Part shown: positions 24,448 to 34,304 of the stretch, one piece after another
How the letters are laid out: every line of letters begins with the position of its first letter
Numbering within the stretch: the stretch's first letter is position 1
Assembly (NCBI GenBank): GCA_022828595.1
Contig: JAKGHH010000002.1
Coordinates: forward strand, 79,146,383 to 79,210,382
Direction of reading: 5' to 3'
Source: Nelumbo lutea
Lineage: Eukaryota; Streptophyta; Magnoliopsida; Proteales; Nelumbonaceae
Length of the DNA stretch: 64,000 nucleotides
Made by a program: the position numbers and the translations under genes
The notes under the pieces: generated by a model
Database searches by the model: none
What the model saw: the letters and a program-made list of their open reading frames with translations, nothing else
What the model was told of the DNA's origin: nothing

Positions 24448-24712
24448 GGCTGTGTTTGGTTGTAGTGCAAATTCATTTACATTGATGTAAAATTATGGTA
24501 GTGCAAATGATTTGGGTACAAGTTTTGGTTTATTTTTGTTTCAATTTTTATCTTAATTTGTTTTGATTGCATTAAAATTAAATAAAATAAGACCCAAAGA
24601 GAATAAAGTAAAATCCAAAACAAAATTAAACCAAAATTTACATTTTTTTTCATTTACATTTCCATATATTTGCACTAGTGCAAATAAAATTGCACTACAA
24701 ACAAACACAGCA
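24448..24712. mobile_element. MITE with GCTGTGTTTGGTTGTAGTGC ends
   Basis: The left end GCTGTGTTTGGTTGTAGTGC and the right end GCACTACAAACAAACACAGC are inverted copies with one mismatch, about 263 bp apart, with TAAG-like bases on both sides. The interior is AT-rich and non-coding. A diverged relative (TTTTGGTTGCACCAGTG ... CACTTCACACAAAGCC) may span about 40275-40715. Confidence 0.75.
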
Positions 24713-24799
24713 TAAGGAAAAATAGGATTGCCATGTTGCACAGACATATATTATAGATTTTGGCTCCTTTTGCTTGTAAATATAATTAAGGAAAATTCC

Positions 24800-24924
24800 T
24801 TAGGCTCCATTTGGAAAGAATACAAATACAAATATGTAGAACACAAAACCTTGTATTTTGTATTATTTTGTATTTATTTGTACTGTATAATTTGTATATG
24901 TACTCCATCCAAATTAAGCCTTAG
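24800..24924. mobile_element. MITE family 1, copy 4
   Basis: TTAGGCTCCATTTGGAAAG...ACAAATACAAATATG is mirrored by ATAATTTGTATATGTACTCC...AAATTAAGCCTTAG, about 125 bp. The TTAGG/CCTTA ends suggest a TTA target duplication, as in PIF/Harbinger-type MITEs; this is inferred. Confidence 0.75.
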
Positions 24925-25199
24925 TAATCGGTTTTTAGAACAAAAAAAAAAAATTGATATTTTATGGTGTTTGGTTGAATACATGATGATTGAAGAGGAA
25001 ACGTTACTAGTAGTGGTAGGAAAATGTTGCTCCTTCTAGCTTTCTTCTACTCATTTTCCGAAAAGTGGGTTGGTCTTCTCAATTAAGGCATTGCTTGATG
25101 GTTAACTACTTGTTAAAAGAAGTAGTTGTTTTAACAACCACTAAGGTTGTTTGGAAACCCACTTTTCAAATCACTTATTATGTTTTTAATCACATATTG

Positions 25200-26672
25200 G
25201 GGTGGGGATGTTTGGTAAATTACTTTCCCCATAAGTGTTTATACACAAATGACAATTTTACCCTCCACTCAGATCTCTCCCTCTCCCTCTCATTTTCTTC
25301 ACCAGAACTATTGGAACCGCCGAAACTGTAGATTGGACAATAGAAAGACTCCTCCGATTAACAACCTTCACAAAATTCTCGGATTCTCATTTCCCCCTCC
25401 CGAGTCTCTCATTTCAAACGACTTAACAACCATCACTGCATGTGAGATATTCTCACACTTCATTCCATTCTTAACAACAAGTAATTAATTTAGTTAGTCT
25501 CTGTAAATTAGGGTTTTTGATCTGCCTGATTGTTTACGCATACTAATATCTCAAATTCTCAATTTGGTTTTGATTACTAGGTGGTCAAAAATCGTGAAGC
25601 AGCTCCCTAGCCAAACTAATAATGAAATTAAAAATTTCTGGAACACCTGCCTAAAGAAGCCGATAAAGATGGGTATCGATCTGATCACCCACCAACCTCA
25701 AACTAACTTCTTCATGGACCAACCCCATCGGTTACATCGGGCTACTACTCCACCAGAAGCTTATGAGTTGGGTAAGCTTCAGTATTTTCAATGCCTCCTC
25801 CAGGCAGCAGCTTTGTTGATGACAAACTCCTCCATCGGTTCCATGAACAACAACCTAGTGCTGAACTCAGTCTTGAACAATGAAAATCCTGTTTTAGGTT
25901 CATCACAGCTCGATGATCTCACCCAATTTTTTGTTGGAACTGCATCTCAAGCTTTGCCTTCTTCAAACCTTTTCTCTCGTTTACCTACAGATATGCAGCT
26001 ACCACCTGTTCAAGTTAAGAAAGTTTTGAAACAACTTTGAAAGGAAGAAAGTATATATGTAGCATTACCGGAAATTTCGTAAGTTGTAGCCCCGTTAATT
26101 TCAGTAGAAGTCACAACAAGGGTCTCGCAAAATGTGACCGAGTAACTAGAGAGAGATTTATCATTAAGCCACCGCAGTACATAAATGAACAAAATCATAT
26201 TAGAACATCTGCTAGTTAGAATGTCCTGTAGATTAGATATTAGGGATGGGGGTAAAAAGATGTTTTTCACAGAAGTCGTCATTGAGATGCTATATAAACT
26301 AAAAATTTTATGCAACCAAGAATTCAATCACACAGATGACGAAGAAGAAGAAATGGATTTGGTGGTTTTGGGTTCGAAAAAAAAAAAGGAAATGAAAATC
26401 AGAAACCCTAGAAACCAATCGTCATTGATAAACTTTTCTTTCTTCATCAATAGTGGCTTTTGCTCACCGCGGAACATCACCGGTGAACTTGCAACCAAAC
26501 GCCACCTCTACTTGTTATTGTAGGGTTTCGAATGGAAGAAGAAGATGATAAACACGAGTGGGGGTAGTTTTGTCATTAAAGAAAAAAATAGGGACAGGTT
26601 TGTCCCATTTGAATGAAGAAGCACTTCTTCAAAAAGTGCTGAAAAAAAAAGCCACATCCATATCACTTTTTT
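25200..26672. mobile_element. Probable transposon carrying a MYB exon (element D)
   Basis: AAATGACAATTTTACCCTCC followed by ACTC at 25246-25269 is mirrored by GAGTGGGGGTAGTTTTGTCA at about 26554-26573, enclosing a lone R2R3-MYB exon 3. Weaker inverse similarity extends outwards (AAGTGTTTATACAC against GAATGAAGAAGCACTTC; GGGGATGTTTGG against GCCACATCC). No transposase is present. The right side directly abuts the inverted end of element A. I infer another captured-gene element; its outer ends and family are not resolved. Confidence 0.45.
25581..26040 (+). pseudogene. R2R3-MYB transcription factor, exon 3 only
   Basis: After an intact acceptor (GATTACTAG) the frame opens with RWSKIVKQLPSQTNNEIKNF and later LKKPIKMGIDLITHQP. 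This is the second half of MYB repeat R3 plus the GIDP-THKP-like motif that follows it in R2R3-MYB proteins. The phase and position of the acceptor match the conserved second intron of this family. The recognition helix is damaged: the usual GRTDNEIKN reads SQTNNEIKN. About 110 further residues run to a TGA at 26038. Exons 1-2, encoding R2 and the start of R3, were not found in the 1 kb upstream, which reads as unrelated sequence. A gene fragment rather than a working gene; the MYB subgroup is uncertain. Confidence 0.8.
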
Positions 26673-27117
26673 ATACCCCCTATACTATAGAGTCTATGAC
26701 AAAGACCCCATGTACTTTGTTTTGCAACAAAGACCTCCTTCCGTTAGCCTTTCGTCCAAAAAGGCTGTTGCAATATTTTTTAATTCCCATACAACCCTTG
26801 TAATAACTATTCGGACAATTGAGAGAAAAACACTGTTCATCTTCCCCGACCTCATGAGCAGCAGCAACGGCAGTAATCCCCTCTACCTCAAATTCCTTCA
26901 CATTTCTCTCTCTCTCCCCCAATCTCTCTTCTTCCCCTTCCCCTTTCTGTCCTCCTCTTTCTTCTTCCCGTTTTCCTCTATTTTTTGTTCCTCTCAACCA
27001 TAGCCGCCACAACTCGTTGCAGCAGCTAATTCGGACATACCCCCTGCTAACCCCCATTGTGTTCATGTAAGCAGGAAATGATCTCTATTCTCGCCATTTT
27101 CCATTTCAACCTCCTCC

Positions 27118-30100
27118 TACAACTGCAAGTGGGTTCTTCTTATCACAATCGACGATATCCATCACGGCCTCCTCAATCTCTATATCTTCCATTTCAACCT
27201 CCTCCTACAACATAATTGTTAGACAATTTTGTATGCCCTTAGCTTCAATCAGAATGATGTACATTATGAGTTTATTGTAAATGAATAAAAATACATATTT
27301 GATTCATGTTCCCTTGGTATGTTTCTGTGTAATACCCATAAACTGGACACCTAATGAGACTCGTATTAGTTTAGAATGTTCATAGCCAGTGGGTCGGTCT
27401 GGGGAGACCTATCCTGATAAGGCTGACACTGTTGTGCCACCAAGTCGGTTGGGGTGGCCTGTCTCAACTACCAGGGTGAGACCCTAGGCACATACAGTGT
27501 ATGATTAATTGAATCTTTGAACTGGACCAGATTTCCAGTATTGCCCTGGACCTTGGAGATTGATGGGCAAAACTGGAAAGTTACACCCGACCCCTAGACT
27601 CGATTATGATACTGCACTAGGTGTCGGATTGGGCTGTCTTTGATGTACCAATCAGTGAGATCCTTAGCAGGGGTCAAAACCTGGGTATGTTGGGACAGTC
27701 TGAGAATTCATCTGAGTGGGTGATCATAGTGACAAGATCAGCCCCTTTGTCGGACAAAGGTAATGATCGGGGATGCACTCTCACTAATGGAAACCAAGAC
27801 TGCCGGCAGCCGATTTCAATCGTTGAGATTTGTTTTGCAAAATATATTTTATATGAGATATAAAAGTATATATTATGGTTTCTAAAAGATTTGCAAAAGG
27901 TTTTAATTCCCATGATTCATATTAGTAGAGAGAGTGCAACACTATTCCTTGCAACCGAGGGAGAGGTCCTCTCTTGTCGGGCAGTGTATGATCATTATGG
28001 GCTGAGAGGTTAAGTGTAAGACCATTGAGGATAATACCTGATGGGCTAATCTTGCATCTGCCCATAGTCCCTGGGTGTTACAAGGTGGCTTGGCCCAGGG
28101 ACCACTTAGGGTAAGTGTTGGGCCCATAGAGCCCATTTGATGGGTTTCAGGGGGTGCACTGTCCATAACAGTGTATTCGGCCAGGCCTTGTAACAAAGGC
28201 TAGGCCGAACCCATGTGGCTGATGTATAGATCAATGCTTGAGTCCCACGCCATACAAGGAAGCCCAACTAGGCAGTAGTTAGGAAGGTTAAGTGAGCACA
28301 TAAGCTTAATGGGCCTAAAGCCCATTTCGAACTAGGCTATTTAATTAATTAAATATGGGGCAAATTCTAAGATGGATTAGCAGATTAAATAGGGTCTTAA
28401 CCCTATCCACTCAGAGAGTCCAGATCTGAATGTGATTCAGATCTAGAAACCTCCTAATGAGATTAGGAGAAAGCTAATCTAATCTGCAGATAAGATAGGG
28501 GTTAATCTTTATCACCTAAAGAGATGTTTTGATCCAAATAAGATTTGGATCAGCAACTCCTAATTGGATTAGGAGCTGATCCTTTGGGGTCACAATTATG
28601 GAGGGGGCGACAGCTAAAAATATGGAGATTATTCGCATTCTCTTGAGTGCTGAAAAAACAGAAGAAAGAATTAAGCAACCCTGCAAAATTCTTTCTTGCT
28701 GCCTCCTTGTTCTTGCTACCCTGTTTGCCAGTTCGATCTCCAGTTGTGGGAGAAGTCATGATTCGATCTTGACATCAATTCTTTGTGAAAGAATAGATAG
28801 GAAGTTGTGCTCACGTGCCATCCTGTTGTTTCTTGCAAATGACAGAATTCTTGGAGAAGAATACTATTGATTCTGCTCCATCCTACACTGTGCCATCTTC
28901 AGTGGGAGCAGTCTTTGATTCCTTCCTTGGGCATGAACACCTTTGTTGGGAGATATTACTTCTCTGTATCAGGTATAATCTTCTCCTACTACTTTTGGTT
29001 CAGACCTGGTTTAATTTATGGTTCAAGATTGATCATTGAAAATATGATTTTCTAAATAGGGAATGTGATTCCTAGCTAATACGGAGAGAAAAATTTTTGA
29101 AATTTGCCCTCTTATTCCGCAATATTTGGGCGTCCATACGATGGATCTCTCATTCCTTCAATAATATAGTGTCAAAGTTCAATCTTCCATGGTCAAAAAC
29201 CCATTTTAGAAGGAGATAATGTCTGCAGTAAATACCATCCGATCAATTTCTTCTGTGTGCTTCACAAACATCGGAATAGGGGAATCATTATTCCCCTTGT
29301 AGTCATCCACATCTATGATAGTACAGTCTTCCAAAACACTTGGATTCACAACCGAGGGGATTGGGTTCTTAACCTCCTTTAAAATTAAAAAACAAAAGTA
29401 GGGAAAAATGATTAATCAAAGCAAAAAAAGAACAATGATGAATCATACTTTCTGTTTTCCTAGTGTACTAAGAATGTACCTCGGGGCAAGGTTGCTGCTT
29501 GTTGGCTATCTGTGCAACAAATTTCTTGAACAAAATCAAAAGCCAATTATAAGAAATTCACCAATTACATGTGATGAAGAAGCTATTTTTCTTTCTAACC
29601 CAGTTGGAACTAAAGAAAGGATTAATTCCTGACCTTGTAATTGGTCGATGAACTGGAATGATCGGATTCTTATAAAAGGTTGCATGTTTTCTAGGAGACA
29701 GAAAATATCATATTAGAAAGATCAAACTAGGAAAAAGATGAATTAATGGTAATTGGATTCAGAGAAAAGCCTACATGGAACTTGAGATTAGGGATTAAGA
29801 AATTACTCTACTAGGCCTCTCTTGTTGACTGTGCAAGGGTAAGGTGGACCTCCAACTAAATTTTGATTAATAGTGCTCAAAGCTCTCCTGTTGTGTCCAA
29901 TCTCTGGGAAAAACTTCCCTCCCCCCATTCGAAGACCACCTTTAATAAAGAAAATGGAAGCCCAAAAAGTGAAAAAAAATTCAATTGTTTGCTCTCTCTT
30001 AGACTCTCGAAAAGAAAAAAAAATAGTAACAAAGAAAAATAAAAACAAAAATGTAATAAAATATGATGGAATTACCTTGAAAATTTGCTGGTGACACCAG

Positions 30101-30125
30101 GATTGTTCTCATCTAATCCACCCAT
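27118..30125 (-). pseudogene. CYCB2: B2-type cyclin 5' gene fragment, six exons (captured)
   Basis: Minus-strand exons with splice sites: E1 30125-30076 (MGGLDENNPGV); E2 29939-29807 (GGLRMGGGKF ... NRRALSTINQN ... PPYPCTVNKRGL); E3 29690-29634 (NPIIPVHRPITR); E4 29524-29480 (KFVAQIANKQQPCPE); E5 29376-29236 (VLEDCTIIDVDDYKG ... PIPMFVKHTEEIDRM); E6 27204-27118 (EEVEMEDIEIEEAVMDIV ... KKNPLAVV). This is the N-terminal region of plant CYCB2, a mitotic cyclin that activates CDKs and is destroyed through the APC/C. The destruction box RRALSTIN is preserved. Both cyclin boxes are missing because capture stops after NPLAVV, just before them. The E1/E2 join is off frame by one base. Introns are retained, so capture was from DNA. 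A 1.94-kb solo LTR sits in the E5-E6 intron. Not functional as a cyclin. Confidence 0.88.
27217..29160. mobile_element. Solo LTR, 1944 bp, nested in the CYCB2 intron
   Basis: The segment begins TGTTAGACAA and ends CATTCCTTCA (TG...CA) and is bounded by ATAAT at 27212-27216 and 29161-29165, a 5-bp target duplication. Removing it plus one ATAAT restores a compact CYCB2 intron (donor after EIDRM, acceptor GTTGTAG). It contains no gag, protease, RT or integrase, only short chance frames, so I read it as a solo LTR left by LTR-LTR recombination. Superfamily and orientation are not determined. Confidence 0.75.
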
Positions 30126-30694
30126 TTTGATTATCTACAAGAACAATGACAACAAGAAATGATGCGATTCAATCACCTTCAAAAAATCCAAGAAACTTAA
30201 AAGAAAACCTAGATAAAGAATATCAAAAGTTCAAAACCCCCCGGTCTACGAAACCCAAGTCAAGGAAAAAAATAGAAAATAATTAATCTAGGACGAAATT
30301 CAACAATGAAAACCCATATCATAAAATTAAAAAAAAAAAAAAAGACAATCCATCGACTTATAGAAAACCCCCAAAATAAATCTTTCAATCTTGATCGGTG
30401 CAAGTTCCGACTGTGAACGATGTTAATCTGACCGTACTTCCACACTCCAAAGAAGAGAGAGAAAGGAAGAAAAATGAAATCGGGGTAGAGGATTAGGAGG
30501 AGAGAGGAAATGAATAGTGTTTTTCTCTCAATTGTCCGAATAGTTATAACAAGGATAGGATGGGGATTAAAAAATATTGCAACGGCCCTTTTGGACGGAA
30601 AGCTAACGGAAGGGGATCTTTGTCACACTGTTATAGTGCAAGGGAGTTTTTGTCACAGACCCCATAGTACAGGAGAGGTCATTGTAATTTACCC

Positions 30695-31120
30695 TTTTTT
30701 TGCCAAGTAAAGCCAAATACTAACAAACTTTGGAAATAGTCCATTTTCCAATGAAATATTATTTCCGTAGAAATCATTTACTTTCCTTCATTGTGCATGC
30801 ACCCAAGTGGAATACCAGAGGGTTATTACTATTAGTTATTACAAATGTTTTGAAATTTGGACCAACATTGAACCGAAAAGGATATTGTTCCAGTCTTCCA
30901 GATTCTTATTGACCTAGGAAATGACCCGTTTTGAGTTCTACCAAACCCAGTTCAACCGTCCAGACCGGTTTTGAAGACATTGGTATTTACCGGGTCAATC
31001 ATCGTTCATCCATTTAATGGGATACGGTATATATGTATGGCAAATTCTCCCATAACCTGCAAAATAAAGAGGTAATGGACCAATAGCTGTTAGACAAGGC
31101 CAGTTAAAACCCACGGGTAG
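30695..31120. other. Short intergenic stretch, no gene seen
   Basis: About 430 bases between element A and the plus-strand LINE. CCGGTTTTGAAGACATTGG and related words resemble the dispersed TTGACC/GGTCAA repeat. No coding potential is seen. Confidence 0.5.
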
Positions 31121-31132
31121 GGACTTACAGGA

Positions 31133-34100
31133 TAAAAGGTTTTTCCATAACCAAACAACCAGAAGGAGAGCAAAAAATATGATTTTAAAGCTGAAAAATA
31201 AGTATGGAGAGTGGTTTGAGGGACAAGAAAATATAAAAAAGATCATGGAAAATCATTTCCAACAAATTTATACATCTTCTTACCCCACAAAAATTGAAAT
31301 AGCTATGCATGGAATCCAACCGATAATAAATGAAAAAACCAATGAAAGCCTAGAGAATGAGGTTTCCAAAGAAGAAATTAAAGAAGCATTGTTTCAAATG
31401 ACCCCTAAGAAAGCTCTGGGGCCGGATGGGTTTTCAAATCTCTTCTTCCAATCTTTTTGGGAGTTGGTGAAGGAGGATGTGGTAAGGGATGTAAGAAGGT
31501 TTTTTAACACAGGGGAGATGAGTAGAAGTCTCAACACAACCTTTATAGCCCAAATCCCTAAAATTAAAAATCTAGAAAATGCATCTCATTTTAGACCAAT
31601 TAGTCTCTATAATACTGTTTATAAGTTGCAAAAATTTAGTAAATAGGATGAAACCAATTCTAAAGAAGCTCATCTCAGAAAACCAAAGTGCGTTCATCCC
31701 TGAGAGAGCCATCTCTGACAATATTTTAATTGCTCATAAAGTAATACATTATATGACTCATACAAAAATAAAAACTGGTTTCATGGCAATTAAACTAGAC
31801 ATGAGTAAAGTTTATGATAGAGTGGAATGGGATTTTCTGGGGAAAACCATGGAGAAAATGGGCTTTGGGGATAAGTTCAGATCTTGGATCATAAGTTGTG
31901 TGTCCACAGTTACTTACCAGTTATTAATAAATGGTTTCCCCTCAAAGGGGATTAAGACAGGGGGATCCTATGTGCCCTTACCTCTTTCTCTTGTGCTTAG
32001 AAGTCTTCTCATCAATTATTAAACAAAAAGTGACTCAACAAGAATTCCCTGGCATCAAAATCTGCAAACTAGCTCCAACAATATATCATTTGTTTTTTGC
32101 AAATGACAACTATTTTTTTTTCAAAAGCAAATTTTAAGGAGGCTAGCACTCTGCTGAAAGTCATCTCCCTCTTTGAGAGAGCCTTTGGGCAACAGGTGAA
32201 TTACCAAAAATCTAAGGTGCTCTACAACAATAACATGCACCCCAAATTGAAAAAGATGGTCTCAAAAGTTTTAAAAATTAAAAAAGTGAACAAACCATCT
32301 ATATATTTGGGATCTTATCCTCTTGTAATTAGAAAAAAGAATCAGACTTTTTAGTATATTGCTGAGAGGGTCTCAAATAAAGCCAATGGCTGGAGGGGAT
32401 CTCTACTATCTCAAGCAGGAAAAGAAGTCATTGTAAAATCAGTCTTGATTGTTATCCCAACCTATTGCATGTCTTGCTTCCTACTCCCAAAAATCATATG
32501 TAACTTCTTAGCAAAAAGCCAAAAATCCTTCTAGTGGGAGATAAAAAAGATAAAAGAAAATTAAGATGGGTAAACTGGAATCAAATCTGTAAAAACAAAA
32601 CAAATGGGGGCTTAGGATTCAGAGATCCTAGGGCTTTTAACCTTGCTCTGCTTGCCAAATTAGCAAAGAGACTTTGTTATGATACCACAAGCTTATGGGC
32701 AAGATTTCTAAAAGCAAAATATTATCGTGAGCACCATTTTACCCATGCAAAGCTCAGAAGTCAGCCTTCATGGGGGTGGAGGATTATTTTGGAAGAAAGG
32801 AAAATTCTAGAAAAGAGTATCTATTGGAAAGTGGGTAATGGAACTAGCATTAAAGTTTGGGATAACCCATGCATTCCAAATATAAATGGATTCAAATTAA
32901 TAGGGTCGAGGAAAGAAAATAGTGAGAACCTTAGAGTGGCAAATTTAATCAATCAAGATAATAGAAGTTGGAACACTAAAAAAATAAATTCTTGTATTCC
33001 CCCTGCATTTGCCCAAAAAATCACAGAAATGGAGATTCCCTCAAATCCATGGGATGATAAACTAAATTGGCTAGGGAGTAAGAATGGAAAATTCTTAGTG
33101 AGGTCTACTTACTTCCTAGCAAAACAAATACAAGAAGAGAATCAATAATATAATGAAAACTCATCACAAGATGAAAATAAAAAATTTTGGAAACTTGTTT
33201 GGGGTTTCCCGATTGAACCCAAAATCAAACACTTCCTTTGGAGATGTTGTGTCAATGGAATAGCAGTCAAAGAAAATATTGCAAAAAGAGGTTTAGAAAT
33301 CTCTAGTACTTGTGAAAGATGTGGAAAAGACCTAGAGTCAATTCTACATGCGTTGCTTCTCTGTGACAAGTCAATATGCATTTGGTTGGGCTTGGGTTGT
33401 GGCATCAACCCAAATTATGGCCAAAACTTTCTAGATTTCAAAGAGTGATTAATGAATATTTTCCTTCGGCTAGGAAATACCCATCAGGACAAATTAATTG
33501 AAATTGCTTTAGTGTTATGGGGAATTTGGAAGGATAGAAATACTTGTTATTTTGACAATGAAAATTCAAATCCCCTTGTAGTTATCTCCATTATTTGCAG
33601 GTCAATAATGGAGAAATATCAATTCTAGCCGCAAAGATTAGAAGGCTCTTCCAAGACTAGTAAGCTCAAGAAGACTTCTTTTTGGTTACCACCATGTCAA
33701 GGGAGGATGAAAATCAATGTTGATGGTGGTTTTTTGGAGGTAACTAGACAGTCTTCTTTTGCCTTCATAATTAGAGATTATCAGGGTTATTGTTAGGGTG
33801 TAGGTTTTGGTCCAAGTAAAGCTTCTTCACCTTTCAAAGCGGAAGCTCAAACCCTTCTAGAGGCAGTTTGTTTTGCAGATAAGATGAATCTTTGAGATTT
33901 ATATTTTGAATCGGACTGTGATTTTCTTGTTAAAATGATCAATACCACAGAAGGTTATGAAGATCCGGACATCCTCTTGTGTTGCAAGGATATTCAAGCA
34001 ATTATCTATAAAAGGAAATACAAGATTCATTTCTATCCGAGGGAAGCAAATCAGGCAGCGCATATGGCAGCCAAATGTGGATATACAGGGAATTTTAAAT

Positions 34101-34292
34101 TCAGTTCTGCAAGTCCTCTTTGTCTTTCTAACGTAGTAAACATGGACTTGGCCTTCTCTAATTGGCCTTAGCCTTTTCTTTTCTTTGTTTCTTTCTGGTA
34201 GTTCGGGAACCTGTTTATTTGGTGCTTGTCTTTGCTGTTTGTTTCTTTCTGCTTTGTCTGGAATATAATCAGTATTTTCACCAAAAAAAAAA
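31133..34292 (+). mobile_element. 5'-truncated L1-type LINE (RT, zf-RVT, RNase H) with 12-bp TSD
   Basis: GGACTTACAGGA (31121-31132) and GGACTTACGGGA (34293-34304) flank the element as a 12-bp target duplication with one mismatch, and the 3' end is an A-run. Broken frames give, in order: a pre-RT region (31179-31646, with MTPKKALGPDGFSN and FRPISLYNTVYK); RT (31579-32022, with SENQSAFIPERAISDNILI and LDMSKVYDRVEWD); QRGLRQGDPM; the catalytic motif read as FFANDNYF instead of FADD (about 32090); the connection region (32534-33148); zf-RVT (about 33190-33390, FLWRCCVNGIAVKENIAKRG); and RNase H (about 33710-34080, INVDGGFLEV ... FYPREANQAAHMAA). The endonuclease and ORF1 are missing. Several frameshifts and stops make it inactive. 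Same family as the minus-strand LINE at 5951-9410. Confidence 0.92.
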
Positions 34293-34304
34293 GGACTTAC
34301 GGGA

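Larger units (their letters stand above)
26672..30694. mobile_element. Pack-MULE-like transposon carrying a CYCB2 fragment (element A)
   Basis: The left TIR (about 26672-26843) and the right TIR (about 30505-30694) are inverted copies. Shared words include GTCTATGACAAAGACCCC/GTCTGTGACAAAAACTCCC, TTGCAATATTTTTTAAT and TAACTATTCGGACAATTGAG followed by AGAAAAACACT. The right end finishes GTAATTTACCC, matching the GGGTAAATTAC end of element B. The left TIR lacks about the outermost 15 bases. No transposase is present. The interior consists of a CYCB2 fragment on the minus strand (27118-30125) split by a solo LTR (27217-29160). Without the LTR the element is about 2.1 kb. TIRs near 180 bp and genomic capture with introns fit a Pack-MULE; a 9-bp target duplication was not recognised. 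Confidence 0.8.

Noticed and set aside
26010..26327. 105-residue minus-strand frame opposite the end of the MYB exon
   Set aside because: It might be part of another captured fragment, but I could not match it to any family, so it is not called as a gene.
28598..29055. Plus-strand frames of 62-90 residues inside 27.2-29.2 kb
   Set aside because: They fall within the solo LTR, show no gag/pol or host homology, and are short.
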